A stretch of 51,610 nucleotides of DNA from a virus, in IMG/VR virus record IMGVR_UViG_3300008107_000554, positions 1 to 51,610 of that record; one strand, given 5' to 3'. Below are positions 15,802-23,873 of the stretch, piece after piece. A program made the position numbers and the translations under genes. The notes beneath the pieces were generated by a model. It had not been told where the DNA came from. It made no database searches and saw nothing but the letters and a program-made list of their open reading frames with translations. Position 1 is the stretch's first letter. Each line of letters starts with the position of its first letter.

Positions 15802-18677
15802 GGCACTGCCCGCAGCTGACCCAGCGTCATGCTCTCCGGCCGGTTATCCTCATTCTCCAAGAGAGTGTGGAGCCGGTCGTGCGCAAGGTTGATGCCAACC
15901 ACGTAGGTCTGGGGGAGCCGCAGTTCTGGGATGCCCCGGCCAAGGATGGCCTTCTTGGATGTAGGGGTGGCGTCGATGCTTTCCGACACGAGCACGTCGC
16001 TAAACTTCTTCCAGTCCCCACCACGGCTGGCCATCCACTGACGGAAGTGAGTGCGGTCCACGAGCAGGATGCCCCGATCGTTCTTGGCATTGGTGGCCTT
16101 GCGGTGCAGGTCGAACCGCACCCGGACCTCTGCGCGTGGCAGCCTGCTGGGATCGTAGATCGGCAGATCGTGGCCGTCGATGTGGGAGACGAGAACAGTG
16201 GCAGCACGCATCTCGTTGAGGTACTCACCCAGCAGATCGAACTCATCCAGCTTGGCGGCGCTGATGCTGCGGCGGATCATGCCAGCCTGCTCCAGTGCGA
16301 ACTCAGTGGCCTTGGTGTAGTCGTAGTCCACCCAGCCATTCTGCACGGCGATCATGTTCATCAGATCGGATAGCACGATCATGACTTCCCAGTACCGCTC
16401 CTCGCCGCTGAACCGAACCTTGTACTTCTGCTCGAAGGCGACCATGTGGTCGGCGATCATCTTGGTAACCGCAGCCTCGCCCATAGCCACCAGCCACATG
16501 AGGATCAGCAGGCCGACGTGCCCGTAGTTGCGGGTGATGGTGTTGTAGAACTTGCGCCCCACATCCGTGCTCTTGGTGAAGATGTCCGAACTCTCCAACG
16601 AAAGCTCCAGCATCCGGGCCATCTGCGCGTCAGTCTCGAAGTTACCAGCCAGCAGCTTGCCGCCCATGGGGCGGTTGGTTGACAGGGTCACAGGCGTAGC
16701 CCATGTCTTTGGGTCACGCTCCTCCACCCGGGCATTGAGGCGGCTCTTGTCCCGGCCCTGCGTCACACCGTAGATGAAGTCACCGACCTCTTTATCGGGC
16801 ATCATGGTGGTTTCGTCGATCGTCATGGGCAGGTTGTTCAGGAACGACAGGCGGGTGAACAGCGCGTTCTGTGTGTACTTAGACTGGAAGTGCAACTCGA
16901 CAGGGTCGCCCCAGATGGACTGCATCGCCAGCTGTGCCAGCGACTTGCCGCTGCCCGTCGGCCCGTAGAGCGAGAGCACTGCACCCTTGAGCCCGGTGAA
17001 CTGGTAGAGCGGGGCGGACATGGACACACCCATAGCGAAGATGTGGGCCTTGAGCCCGGCAGCTTCCATGAGCTTGGTGATCTTGATCCACTTCTCGTGG
17101 TCACCCTTGGAGCCATACATCCCAGTGCCGATGCGCTGCACCGCAGAGGATAGCACGACATCCTCGACCACGGTCTGGCCTTGCTCGTCCTTACGGACTT
17201 GCTTGTCGCCGAGCACGAACAGGGAGTTCTCCTCCTTCCACCCCAGCGTGGTGTAGAGGTTGGTGGTTGTTTTGAGCCTGCGCAGTTCGTCCATGTAGGA
17301 GCGGAGCATGAATTGAAACCTCTCGGTTATACCCTTGAAGGGCAGCACGATACCTTGGTCAGCGATGGCTGTGGGGAACTCGCGGTTCCCGTCGGCGAGG
17401 TAGGCTTGTCTGAACTTGAGTTCCTGCCAGCCTTTGTGCGGGCGCTTCCAGTGGTAGCGGACCACCTCGTAGCCAAGGGCTTCATCCTTGCCGTAGCTTA
17501 CAGGGTACAGGTCGAACGGCACGACCATGATGTCAGTGTCGTCGATGGTCTGGGCGATGCCGCCCTTGGCCACACGCTTGAAGCCCGGAGGCATGGGCAC
17601 TTCGTGTGCCACTTCGTCAAGCGCATCCTCGGCTGGGCCTTCGGCCTCAGTCAGCTTGCGTCCGATCTGACAGGGCGACGTGATCTTGCCAGCGAAGGGG
17701 CACTTGTTGCAGCCAGCCGAACGCAGGTCCTTGAACTTAGCACAGGTGGTTGGCCCCGTGGCCTTGCCTCTCCACTGCTCCACCTTGAGGACAGTACGAC
17801 TATAGTCGTAGTCCGGGTGCTGGTCTGACCACGCAACAGCCGTCCCTTCCGGATCGTCGCAGAAGGCAGCGATGCCAAGCAGCGCGTACCAGAACGGCTC
17901 CTCCACATCCTTTTGGTTATTGGCAGCCCAGCGCACCTGTGCGCAGCCCTCGATGATGTTGCCCGCAACGGCAGGCTCGTACTCCTGCCCGGACGCAAGC
18001 GCTCCCGTGATGCTCGACACAGGCTTGACCTGCGCAGCGAAGCCGCGGGGAGTGCCGCCTAGCAGGCGCTGCTTTGTGATGTAGGGGAGCAAGACTTGAC
18101 GCAAATCGTCGGGGTCGTTGTCGGGTGCGTCCTTGATGAGCGTCACTTCCGCCCCGTTCTTAGGGTTGTGAGTACCCACGGGGCGCAGCACTCGGGCGCT
18201 GTCGGCGGTCACCGCCGGGTCGATCTCGAAGCCATGCTGCTTTGCGCACTCCTTGAGTGCATCAGCCAGAGGCTGCCAGTCTGCGGGCGCAAGCGCCTCG
18301 GTCAACGGCCAGTACACGTGGAGACCACGGCCTGAGTTGACCACCATGGGTGGCGGCAAGCCACTGGCTTTGAGGAATGTCTTGAGGGCCTTGGCGCCCT
18401 CGCGCTGGTCGGCGAAGGGCTTGTCCTCGCCACAGTCGATGTCAATGAACAGAGCTTTGGTCTGCTTGACGTTCACCTGCTTGCGATTGCCCGCCTCGAT
18501 GAACGAGGACATTGCGTAGTACACGTTACCACCAGCAATGTCGATCCGGATGACCGCGCCGGACAGCGCGTCTATGGTCTCGTAAGACTTCTGCGCGCGT
18601 TTGTCCGGGTTGATAACTGTCGCTACGTAATACCCTTCGTCGGGCAGCACCCTGCCCAAGAACTCTGCTGTGTCCAT
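15798..18677 (-). CDS. PrimPol (archaeo-eukaryotic primase) fused to replicative helicase-type ATPase
   Basis: 959 aa from ATG 18677; a GTG at 18713 would add 12 residues but sits inside a GC hairpin, so I prefer the ATG. The N-terminal AEP-type primase has a catalytic DxD in LFIDIDCG (D79, D81), SGRGLHVYW near 120 and the SARVLRPVGTHNPK segment. A Cys cluster (CAKFKDLRSAGCNKC, then PC) at about 317-340 could bind metal. The C-terminal ATPase has Walker A GPTGSGKS (about 571) and an acidic Walker B MTIDETTM (about 615), of the DUF927/VapE-like kind. It would prime and unwind at the phage replication fork. It is the last gene of the minus operon. Confidence 0.88.
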
Positions 18678-18697
18678 GTCCCTACCCTGCTCGGTGT

Positions 18698-18730
18698 GTG
18701 GGGGGCTCGACACCCCCCACCTTTATTTTA
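18698..18730 (+). terminator. Hairpin with T-rich tail, oriented against the minus operon
   Basis: An 8-bp perfect stem (GTGGGGGG / CCCCCCAC) with a 7-nt loop at 18698-18720 is followed on the plus strand by CTTTATTTTA. On the minus strand the downstream side is not T-rich, and the stem sits between the HTH gene and the primase start, where it could act as a leader structure instead. Confidence 0.5.
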
Positions 18731-19010
18731 CGAGAAGCAACTTCTGCAATGCAATCAGTCTGTCGTCCTGATCCATCGCCACGATGGCCGGTGCCGGCCA
18801 CTCGTGTTCTGTCATAACACGGAGCATGTCCTTTAGGATAGCCCGCGTTTTCGTGGCGTTGCGCTCGGCAGGGTGGCCCTCTTTCTTCCAGTTGTAGTAG
18901 GTTACCCGGGATACCCCGAGTAACCTTGCCATCTGGGTGTGCGTGAGCAGCATGTGCCTACGGAGCGCGTCGATCTTCTCGAACGTGATCCGCTTCTGCT
19001 CAGTCGTCAT
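18723..19010 (-). CDS. Small helix-turn-helix DNA-binding protein
   Basis: 95 aa. Residues about 18-45 (LTHTQMARLLGVSRVTYYNW) form a clear Cro/CI-like or XRE-type helix-turn-helix. The rest is helical and ends in LQKLLLVK. It could regulate phage transcription or mark DNA near the replication genes. The start overlaps the 3' end of the SSB-like gene by 11 bases, so the two are co-translated. The stop is TAA, followed closely by the hairpin before the primase. Target sites are unknown. Confidence 0.8.
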   Translation of the reverse strand: MTTEQKRITFEKIDALRRHMLLTHTQMARLLGVSRVTYYNWKKEGHPAERNATKTRAILKDMLRVMTEHEWPAPAIVAMDQDDRLIALQKLLLVK

Positions 19011-19986
19011 CGTCCATGTCCGACATCAGGTTGGCGATCTCGTCGGCGAGGGAGCCAGTGCCAGCCTTCTCCACCTTGGGAGCAGCGGCCTTGGGAGCAG
19101 CAGCCTTCGGCTTGGGGGCCGGAGCTTCCTCCTCCTCCTCGACGGGTGCAGCCTTCGCACCGAACCCACGCTTGGGTGCCGGGGCTTCTTCTTCCTCGAC
19201 CGGAGCGGGCTTCGGCTTGGCAGCGACAGCGGCGGGCTTGGCGGCAGCCTTCGGCTTGGCTTCGGCCTTGGGCTCAGCGGCGCTTTCTTTCTCGCCAGTA
19301 ATCTCCATCACCTTGTCTGAACCGAACAGCCCTTCGACCGCAGCGTACTCACCCTCGTCGAGGAAGCCGCCGTATTTGAACACCAGCTTGGGGTAGCTGG
19401 CGTCAGTGTCGAACGTGACCACGGTCTTGACTGCCTCGACCGGGATGCCCCGCATCTGCAGTTCCTTCTGGTAGGCACCCAGACCCTTGAGCGCAGAAGC
19501 CGGGACTTGCAGCAGGTAGATCGGACCTTCGGGGTCGTTGGACGCCACGACAGCCAGACGCTTGTGGTCAGCGCAGGCTTTGACCTGCGTGCCCATCGGG
19601 GTGATCTTGGAACCCCATGCGTTCATCGGGCAGCCAGCGCAGGTGTCATTCTGCGGGTCGGTGCTCTCACCATGCGGGCGGATGCCGTCCAGCGAGTAGC
19701 AGTCAGGCGACACAGGCTCACTGTCCGGGGTCCACTGCTTGGCGTAGTAGGTTTTCGACTTGCCGGGGTTAGCACCCACGATTATGACCGACAGCTTGGT
19801 GTCCTCAAGCACAGTCTCGGCACCGCCCTCGATGATGCGGAAGCGGCTGCCCTTGATGGAGATGCGCGGGAACTCCGCGCCACCTGCCAGACCACCGGCC
19901 AGAGCGGCCGACAGAGCAGAGGGTTGACCCACCACACGTGCGAGGTGTGCCGGGATTTGGATGTTGGAAGGTACGATGTTGCTCAT
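19000..19986 (-). CDS. Single-stranded-DNA-binding-like protein with acidic C-terminal tip
   Basis: 328 aa. The core (about 35-210) is a beta-rich fold with a Cys/His set (DTCAGCPMNAWG, then CADH) that may bind zinc. Then comes a long low-complexity linker of Ala, Lys, Pro and Glu repeats (about 228-305). The extreme C-terminus is MSDMDDDD, the acidic tail that SSB proteins and T7 gp2.5 use to contact replication partners. Position among primase, helicase, nucleases and polymerase fits an SSB. No sequence-level match to a named family is claimed. A GAGAGGA ribosome site precedes ATG 19986. Confidence 0.7.
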   Translation of the reverse strand: MSNIVPSNIQIPAHLARVVGQPSALSAALAGGLAGGAEFPRISIKGSRFRIIEGGAETVLEDTKLSVIIVGANPGKSKTYYAKQWTPDSEPVSPDCYSLDGIRPHGESTDPQNDTCAGCPMNAWGSKITPMGTQVKACADHKRLAVVASNDPEGPIYLLQVPASALKGLGAYQKELQMRGIPVEAVKTVVTFDTDASYPKLVFKYGGFLDEGEYAAVEGLFGSDKVMEITGEKESAAEPKAEAKPKAAAKPAAVAAKPKPAPVEEEEAPAPKRGFGAKAAPVEEEEEAPAPKPKAAAPKAAAPKVEKAGTGSLADEIANLMSDMDDDD

Positions 19987-20003
19987 GTTGTCCTCTCTGA
20001 GCG

Positions 20004-20285
20004 TTACTTGGTGAGACGCCGCGCCGCCATTTCGGCGACGAGCAGGGGCCCGAGTTCGTCTGCGCTTGCTGCGTAGACTGCGTCGACTTTGTCCGGACCA
20101 TTGGGGTTGTAGCTGCGGGTGCTGACGAGGAAGCCATTGCGGATCGGCGTCACGACGTGCGTCGCCGGGTTCTCCGCAGAGCTAAGCATGTGGAGGCACA
20201 TGTGCTCCGCGCCACCACGCCCAATGGTTACTTCTGGCATGGGCCCTTCCAGCCAGCGGCGCACCATTCTGCGAAGCCACCTCAT
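20004..20285 (-). CDS. Unknown small protein in the replication operon
   Basis: 93 aa. A very basic N-terminus (MRWLRRMVRRWLEG) leads to a mixed alpha/beta body. A later Met at residue 16 (MPEVTIGRGG) is an alternative start that would drop the basic segment. ATG 20285 is favoured because it overlaps the preceding stop as ATGA. Function not recognised; it lies between the SSB-like gene and a coiled-coil protein. Confidence 0.65.
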   Translation of the reverse strand: MRWLRRMVRRWLEGPMPEVTIGRGGAEHMCLHMLSSAENPATHVVTPIRNGFLVSTRSYNPNGPDKVDAVYAASADELGPLLVAEMAARRLTK

Positions 20286-20683
20286 TCGTCACCCCCTGAC
20301 GCCTTGCGGATGTTGACGCCCAGCTTGGTGCCATAGGTAATACCGGGTGGCACTTCGCCAGTCTCATCCATGTGAGACCGGACCGCGGTTTTGGACACAC
20401 GCTTCTCCAGCATGTCGAACGCGTCATGGTTCTTGATGAAGGTCAGCACAGCATCCCAGTCCGCCACGTTGGCGAAGTCAGTGCTGGTCACGAAGGCCGT
20501 GCCAGCCGAAGTCTTGAACGAGGTAACACCCTCGTCGTCAGCCTTCTGCATCAGCCACGCTTCCAGCTTGGACATCTTGGCCTTGAGTTCAGCGACCTTC
20601 TCCTTGGTCTCGTTCTCAACTGCCTCCTTCTTCCTCCGCAGTTTGAGATAGGTCTCCACCACCTGCTCGACCGTAAAGCTCAT
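20282..20683 (-). CDS. Unknown replication-region protein with N-terminal coiled coil
   Basis: 133 aa. Residues about 5-45 (VETYLKLRRKKEAVENETKE) form a charged coiled coil. The C-terminal part has TSAGTAFVTSTDFANVADWD and a basic tail. The start is the ATG at 20683, with GGAGG upstream and an ATGA overlap with the preceding gene; the frame stays open further upstream but without a ribosome site. The layout vaguely recalls phage proteins that bind DNA or modulate nucleases, but there is no solid family match. Confidence 0.75.
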   Translation of the reverse strand: MSFTVEQVVETYLKLRRKKEAVENETKEKVAELKAKMSKLEAWLMQKADDEGVTSFKTSAGTAFVTSTDFANVADWDAVLTFIKNHDAFDMLEKRVSKTAVRSHMDETGEVPPGITYGTKLGVNIRKASGGDE

Positions 20684-20907
20684 TCCATCCTCCACACCCG
20701 GACGCCCTGCGCCCCATCCTTGTCCACCTTGGCAGTGACGAACCGTGCTTCGAGCCGCTTGCCTGCCCGCTTGCACAGCGCAGACATCTGCGTGGTGTCC
20801 TTGTTCACGACGAAGAAGCTGTCACCAACTTCCATCTGGTCGAACGGGTACTTCCAGCGCACGTTCTTCTCCGGCAGCGGAACGTCCTTCTCGATGCTAA
20901 ACGACAT
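20680..20907 (-). CDS. Small conserved phage protein, function unknown
   Basis: 75 aa. It has a FDQMEVGDSFFV segment followed by a basic RAGKRLEARFVTAKV strand pair and a final WRME. This form is common among short phage proteins of unknown role that sit beside recombination or replication genes. AAAGGA precedes the ATG; the end overlaps the next gene as ATGA. Confidence 0.75.
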   Translation of the reverse strand: MSFSIEKDVPLPEKNVRWKYPFDQMEVGDSFFVVNKDTTQMSALCKRAGKRLEARFVTAKVDKDGAQGVRVWRME

Positions 20908-20908
20908 G

Positions 20909-22456
20909 TTATTCCTTTCCCATCTGGGCTATCAGGTCTAGCAACACACCCTGTAACTTCTGCTTATTCTGCAGACGTTCATAGATGCGATGCTCCACCT
21001 CAGTTGCTTCAATGTGTACGACGTTCGACACGTGCTTCTTGCCGATACGTTCGACACGACCGTTGGCCTGAACATACTGTTCATTACTAGTGATCGGACC
21101 ATACCATACAACGGTTGACGCCGCTGTCAAGGTCAATCCATGCGCCATTGTCGCAGGATGTGCAATTAGTACGCGAGGGTCGCGGGCGTTCTGGAAGTTG
21201 TGGAAGATGTCATTGCGCTTGGCAGACGACACCTCACCGTTGACCACGCCCACCGTCCAGTCCTTGGACAGTTCGCGCTCCAGCATCCGCAGAGTGCCTG
21301 TCAAGGGGACGAAAAGAATAACCTTCTCGCCTGCTTCCTCGATGACTTCCTTCACGGCGCTGATCCGTGGACCACAGTCCAGTTCGAGCAGCTCTCCATT
21401 CTCCCCGTAAGCTACACCCAGTGCGATCTGGATCAGCTTCTGCGCCTTTACTGCTTCGTTAACAGCAGTGATCGTGCCGCCTGCCACCTCGGTGACCAGC
21501 TGCTTGACCATCTGCTTGAAGTGCTTGGCCTGCTCGGGTGTCAGTGGCACCTTGCGGGTCTGGGTCACAGTGTCTGGCAGGTCAAGACACTCCTCCCGGG
21601 TGAAGCGGATGGATGGCTGGAGCACGTGCTTCACAACGTCCACGCTCTCAGGGCGGGGGACAAACTTCCACTGGCCCATCTTCATCATGACCTGCTCACG
21701 GAAGCCGGTGTAGCTCTTGCTCATGTGCGGGCTGTTCACCAGCTTAGCCAGTGCCCACGCATCGGTGGGTTCGTTCGGGGTGGGTGTGCCCGTCATCAGC
21801 CACAGGTTCATGTGCGGCTGCACCTGCAGCCAGCGATAGAACTGCTTGAAGCGCCGGGTCGATGGGTTCCGGTAGACCGCTGCCTCGTCGATGATGACAA
21901 GGTCGAACATGTCCAGTGCTTCCTTGGCGATGATGGGGAAGCCATCGTGGTTGATGATGTAGAAGTCCGCCTCGGTGTTGAGCAGCTTAAGCCTACGCTT
22001 GGCGTCACCATAGAGGGTCACCGACTTGCGGTGGTACAGCTCCTTGAACACAGCGTCACCCCACACCCGCTCAAGGGTGGACAGGGGCGACAGGATCAGC
22101 ACCTTCTTGATGAGACCCATGTTCATCAGGTAGTCGGCAGCCCACAGGGCGCTGACAGTCTTGCCTGTCCCGATCGAGTTCAACACTAGGCAACGCTTGT
22201 TCAGTGTAAGGAACTCAGCCGTGGACTTCTGGTGTTCGTATGGCGTGAAGCGCCCGGGCCAATCGTACTGGTAGGCAATGGGCGACGGCGGGTTGAACCC
22301 CAGTTCCTTGAGGCGCTGCATCTCCTTCACCCGGTGGGGTATCACGACGATGCGTGGGTCAGACGGCAGCTGCCTCGCCTTGGGTATGCACTCTAAGACC
22401 CGGTGTGGGTCACTCAGTTTGAGGGCCACGGCCCTCGCGGACTCGACGACAAGCAT
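20909..22456 (-). CDS. SNF2/DEAD-like superfamily 2 helicase
   Basis: 515 aa, the usual length for compact phage SF2 ATPases. Visible motifs: Q-like YEHQ (about 73-76), Walker A SIGTGKT (94-100), LSPLSTLERVW (Ia region), DEAA box (about 191) in VIIDEAA, motif III TGTPTPN (about 221), and motif VI QANGRVERIGKK (about 470). It should couple ATP hydrolysis to DNA translocation or remodelling in replication or recombination. It overlaps the VRR-NUC gene by 47 bases, so nuclease and helicase are coupled, an arrangement familiar in phages. Confidence 0.92.
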   Translation of the reverse strand: MLVVESARAVALKLSDPHRVLECIPKARQLPSDPRIVVIPHRVKEMQRLKELGFNPPSPIAYQYDWPGRFTPYEHQKSTAEFLTLNKRCLVLNSIGTGKTVSALWAADYLMNMGLIKKVLILSPLSTLERVWGDAVFKELYHRKSVTLYGDAKRRLKLLNTEADFYIINHDGFPIIAKEALDMFDLVIIDEAAVYRNPSTRRFKQFYRWLQVQPHMNLWLMTGTPTPNEPTDAWALAKLVNSPHMSKSYTGFREQVMMKMGQWKFVPRPESVDVVKHVLQPSIRFTREECLDLPDTVTQTRKVPLTPEQAKHFKQMVKQLVTEVAGGTITAVNEAVKAQKLIQIALGVAYGENGELLELDCGPRISAVKEVIEEAGEKVILFVPLTGTLRMLERELSKDWTVGVVNGEVSSAKRNDIFHNFQNARDPRVLIAHPATMAHGLTLTAASTVVWYGPITSNEQYVQANGRVERIGKKHVSNVVHIEATEVEHRIYERLQNKQKLQGVLLDLIAQMGKE

Positions 22457-22739
22457 GTATCCACTCCCTTACCTGCTCGATTGTGGCCTTGTCATAGACC
22501 ACGAAACACTTGCCACCCGCAGCTTCGATGTCCGCCATGCACTTTATCTGCAAGGCGGTGGGCTTTTTGGTGGCGTCAGCTTTACACTCGATACCCAAGA
22601 ACAAACCTTCCACGACCGCAACTCGGTCGGGGATGCCTGCACTACCAAATGGTCCGGCCTGCGGGGGGTAAAACCACACCCGCTCAGCCTTCAACATCCG
22701 GTCTAACGCTGTCTTGATCTTGCCCTCTGGAGTGGCCAT
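22410..22739 (-). CDS. VRR-NUC domain nuclease
   Basis: 109 aa from ATG 22739; two codons further up is only a TTG. The single VRR-NUC domain of the PD-(D/E)XK superfamily shows catalytic residues in GIPDRVAVVEG and FLGIECKAD (Asp, Glu, Lys), then KKPTALQ. It is expected to act as a structure-specific or Holliday-junction-type nuclease. It overlaps the helicase gene downstream and nearly abuts the Cas4-like nuclease upstream, suggesting a recombination or replication-fork processing set. Confidence 0.9.
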   Translation of the reverse strand: MATPEGKIKTALDRMLKAERVWFYPPQAGPFGSAGIPDRVAVVEGLFLGIECKADATKKPTALQIKCMADIEAAGGKCFVVYDKATIEQVREWIHACRRVREGRGPQTE

Positions 22740-22741
22740 CG

Positions 22742-23423
22742 TCAACTCGCAAATTCACAGAAGCCCTTGCACGGGCAGAATTTGCACAGCCCACTGGGCT
22801 TGGCCGGCCAGTTGTCAGTCTCCAAAGACTTCTCCACCCGATTGATGCGCGTCATCAGTCGCGTCCACATCTCGTCCTTGTGCTCGACCCGGTACATCTC
22901 CTTGTCGATGGCGTTCTCCTTGGTCCACACAAACATGGAGGAGACCTTGGTGATCGACGGCCAGAAGCTGAACACAGCGAGGGCGAACATCTCCAGCTGG
23001 TCGAAGTCAGGGCGGCGCTTGCCTGTCTTCCAGTCCACCACCACAGCCGTGGAGTTGCCGCGGATCACGAGAACGTCGAGCTTGAAGCGCAGCCATGCGT
23101 CCTTGGCAAACCAGCTGGTGGGTTGCAGGTCACTGGTCAGGGTGTACTCCTGCTCGACGAGCAGCATCCCGCCGCCGTCGGCACCTGCCTTAACCTGATC
23201 GCACAGTGGCTTGAGCGCAGCCGTCTCCTCGGGCAGGCCAACAGCCGGAGCCTTGAGGTATTCCTCCAGCTGCTTGTGCACCCGCTCACCGTACACTGTC
23301 GCCGTGCCCGGCTGGTCCACCACTTCCTTGGTGATGCGCTGGTGGTAGTACCTCTTGGGGCAGTTCTCATACATCTTGAGGGCACATCTTGAGGGCAGTG
23401 TACGAGTGAGCGAGTTTAGTCAT
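22742..23423 (-). pseudogene. Cas4-like PD-(D/E)XK nuclease, N-terminus frameshifted by a 13-bp duplication
   Basis: The open part, 22742-23374 (210 aa), has a RecB/Cas4-type nuclease core (LDVLVI, VVVDWKTGK, then DQLEMFAL) and an iron-sulfur-like Cys set: one Cys in YENCP at the N-terminus and a C-terminal CKFCPCKGFC. The natural start is ATG 23423, which has GGAG upstream and overlaps the previous stop. From there the frame reads MTKLAHSYTALKM, then is shifted by a tandem 13-bp repeat and stops after five more codons. Removing one repeat copy gives a continuous 226-residue protein beginning MTKLAHSYTALKMYENCP, the normal family start. The gene may be expressed from the internal ATG at 23374, be inactive, or reflect an assembly error. 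Confidence 0.8.
23371..23396. repeat. 13-bp perfect tandem duplication inside the nuclease gene
   Basis: ACATCTTGAGGGC occurs twice head to tail (23371-23383 and 23384-23396). Thirteen is not a multiple of three, so it shifts the reading frame of the Cas4-like nuclease near codon 14. Confidence 0.97.
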
Positions 23424-23643
23424 TACGTGTCTCCATGGGCATCCACCCGAGGGGTTTCTCAAGAACAAAGTTCAGTACATCTGGGTCATCCGCGCGCCAT
23501 TGTCTGGCGCGATAGCCCCAGCCTTTGCCACTACGCTCCGCGAACGGTACGACTCCGGCATGCTGGTAGTAGAGGACCACTGGGTTCTCCCGAGTGGCCT
23601 CGGGTGCAGTGTCCATTGGTTGGAAGGTGGGTAAGGTAGTCAT
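23416..23643 (-). CDS. Small phage protein of unknown function
   Basis: 75 aa from ATG 23643. GGAG lies upstream and the ATG overlaps the polymerase fragment's stop as GTGATG. It contains MDTAPEATRENPVVLYYQ and WGYRARQWRADDP, a Trp-rich small domain, and ends LGWMPMETRND. The last codons form the translation start region of the nuclease gene. It is wedged between polymerase and nuclease; role unknown. Confidence 0.75.
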   Translation of the reverse strand: MTTLPTFQPMDTAPEATRENPVVLYYQHAGVVPFAERSGKGWGYRARQWRADDPDVLNFVLEKPLGWMPMETRND

Positions 23644-23873
23644 CACGTGTCTCCATAGTTGTCAGCCGTGCCTGCCTCGCAGGCCACGGGCAAGTCGGGT
23701 GCCCAAGTCGGGGCGGTGGACATGATCTCGACGATGTCCTTCTCTGCCTGCTCAGCCTTATCCTCAGGCACTACGCAGACGTTCTCGTCATGCACTTGGA
23801 AGGCGACGTGGTAGCCAGCGTCTCGGATCGCCAGCATCTGCTCTGCCACAACGATGCGTGCCAGTGCTATCAA
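23643..23873 (-). pseudogene. DNA polymerase C-terminal fragment carrying motif C, out of frame with the main ORF
   Basis: About 76 aa starting at a TTG, with no ribosome site of its own. It reads ALARIVVAEQML, then FQVHDENVCVV, where HDE is the family A motif C (metal-binding Asp). It is the natural continuation of the polymerase ORF at 23788-25401 but lies in the +1 frame, overlapping it by 86 bases. The segment that usually precedes ALAR in this family (a YGG..LTEN-type stretch) is not found in either frame, so a small deletion is more likely than a single-base slip. Confidence 0.75.
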
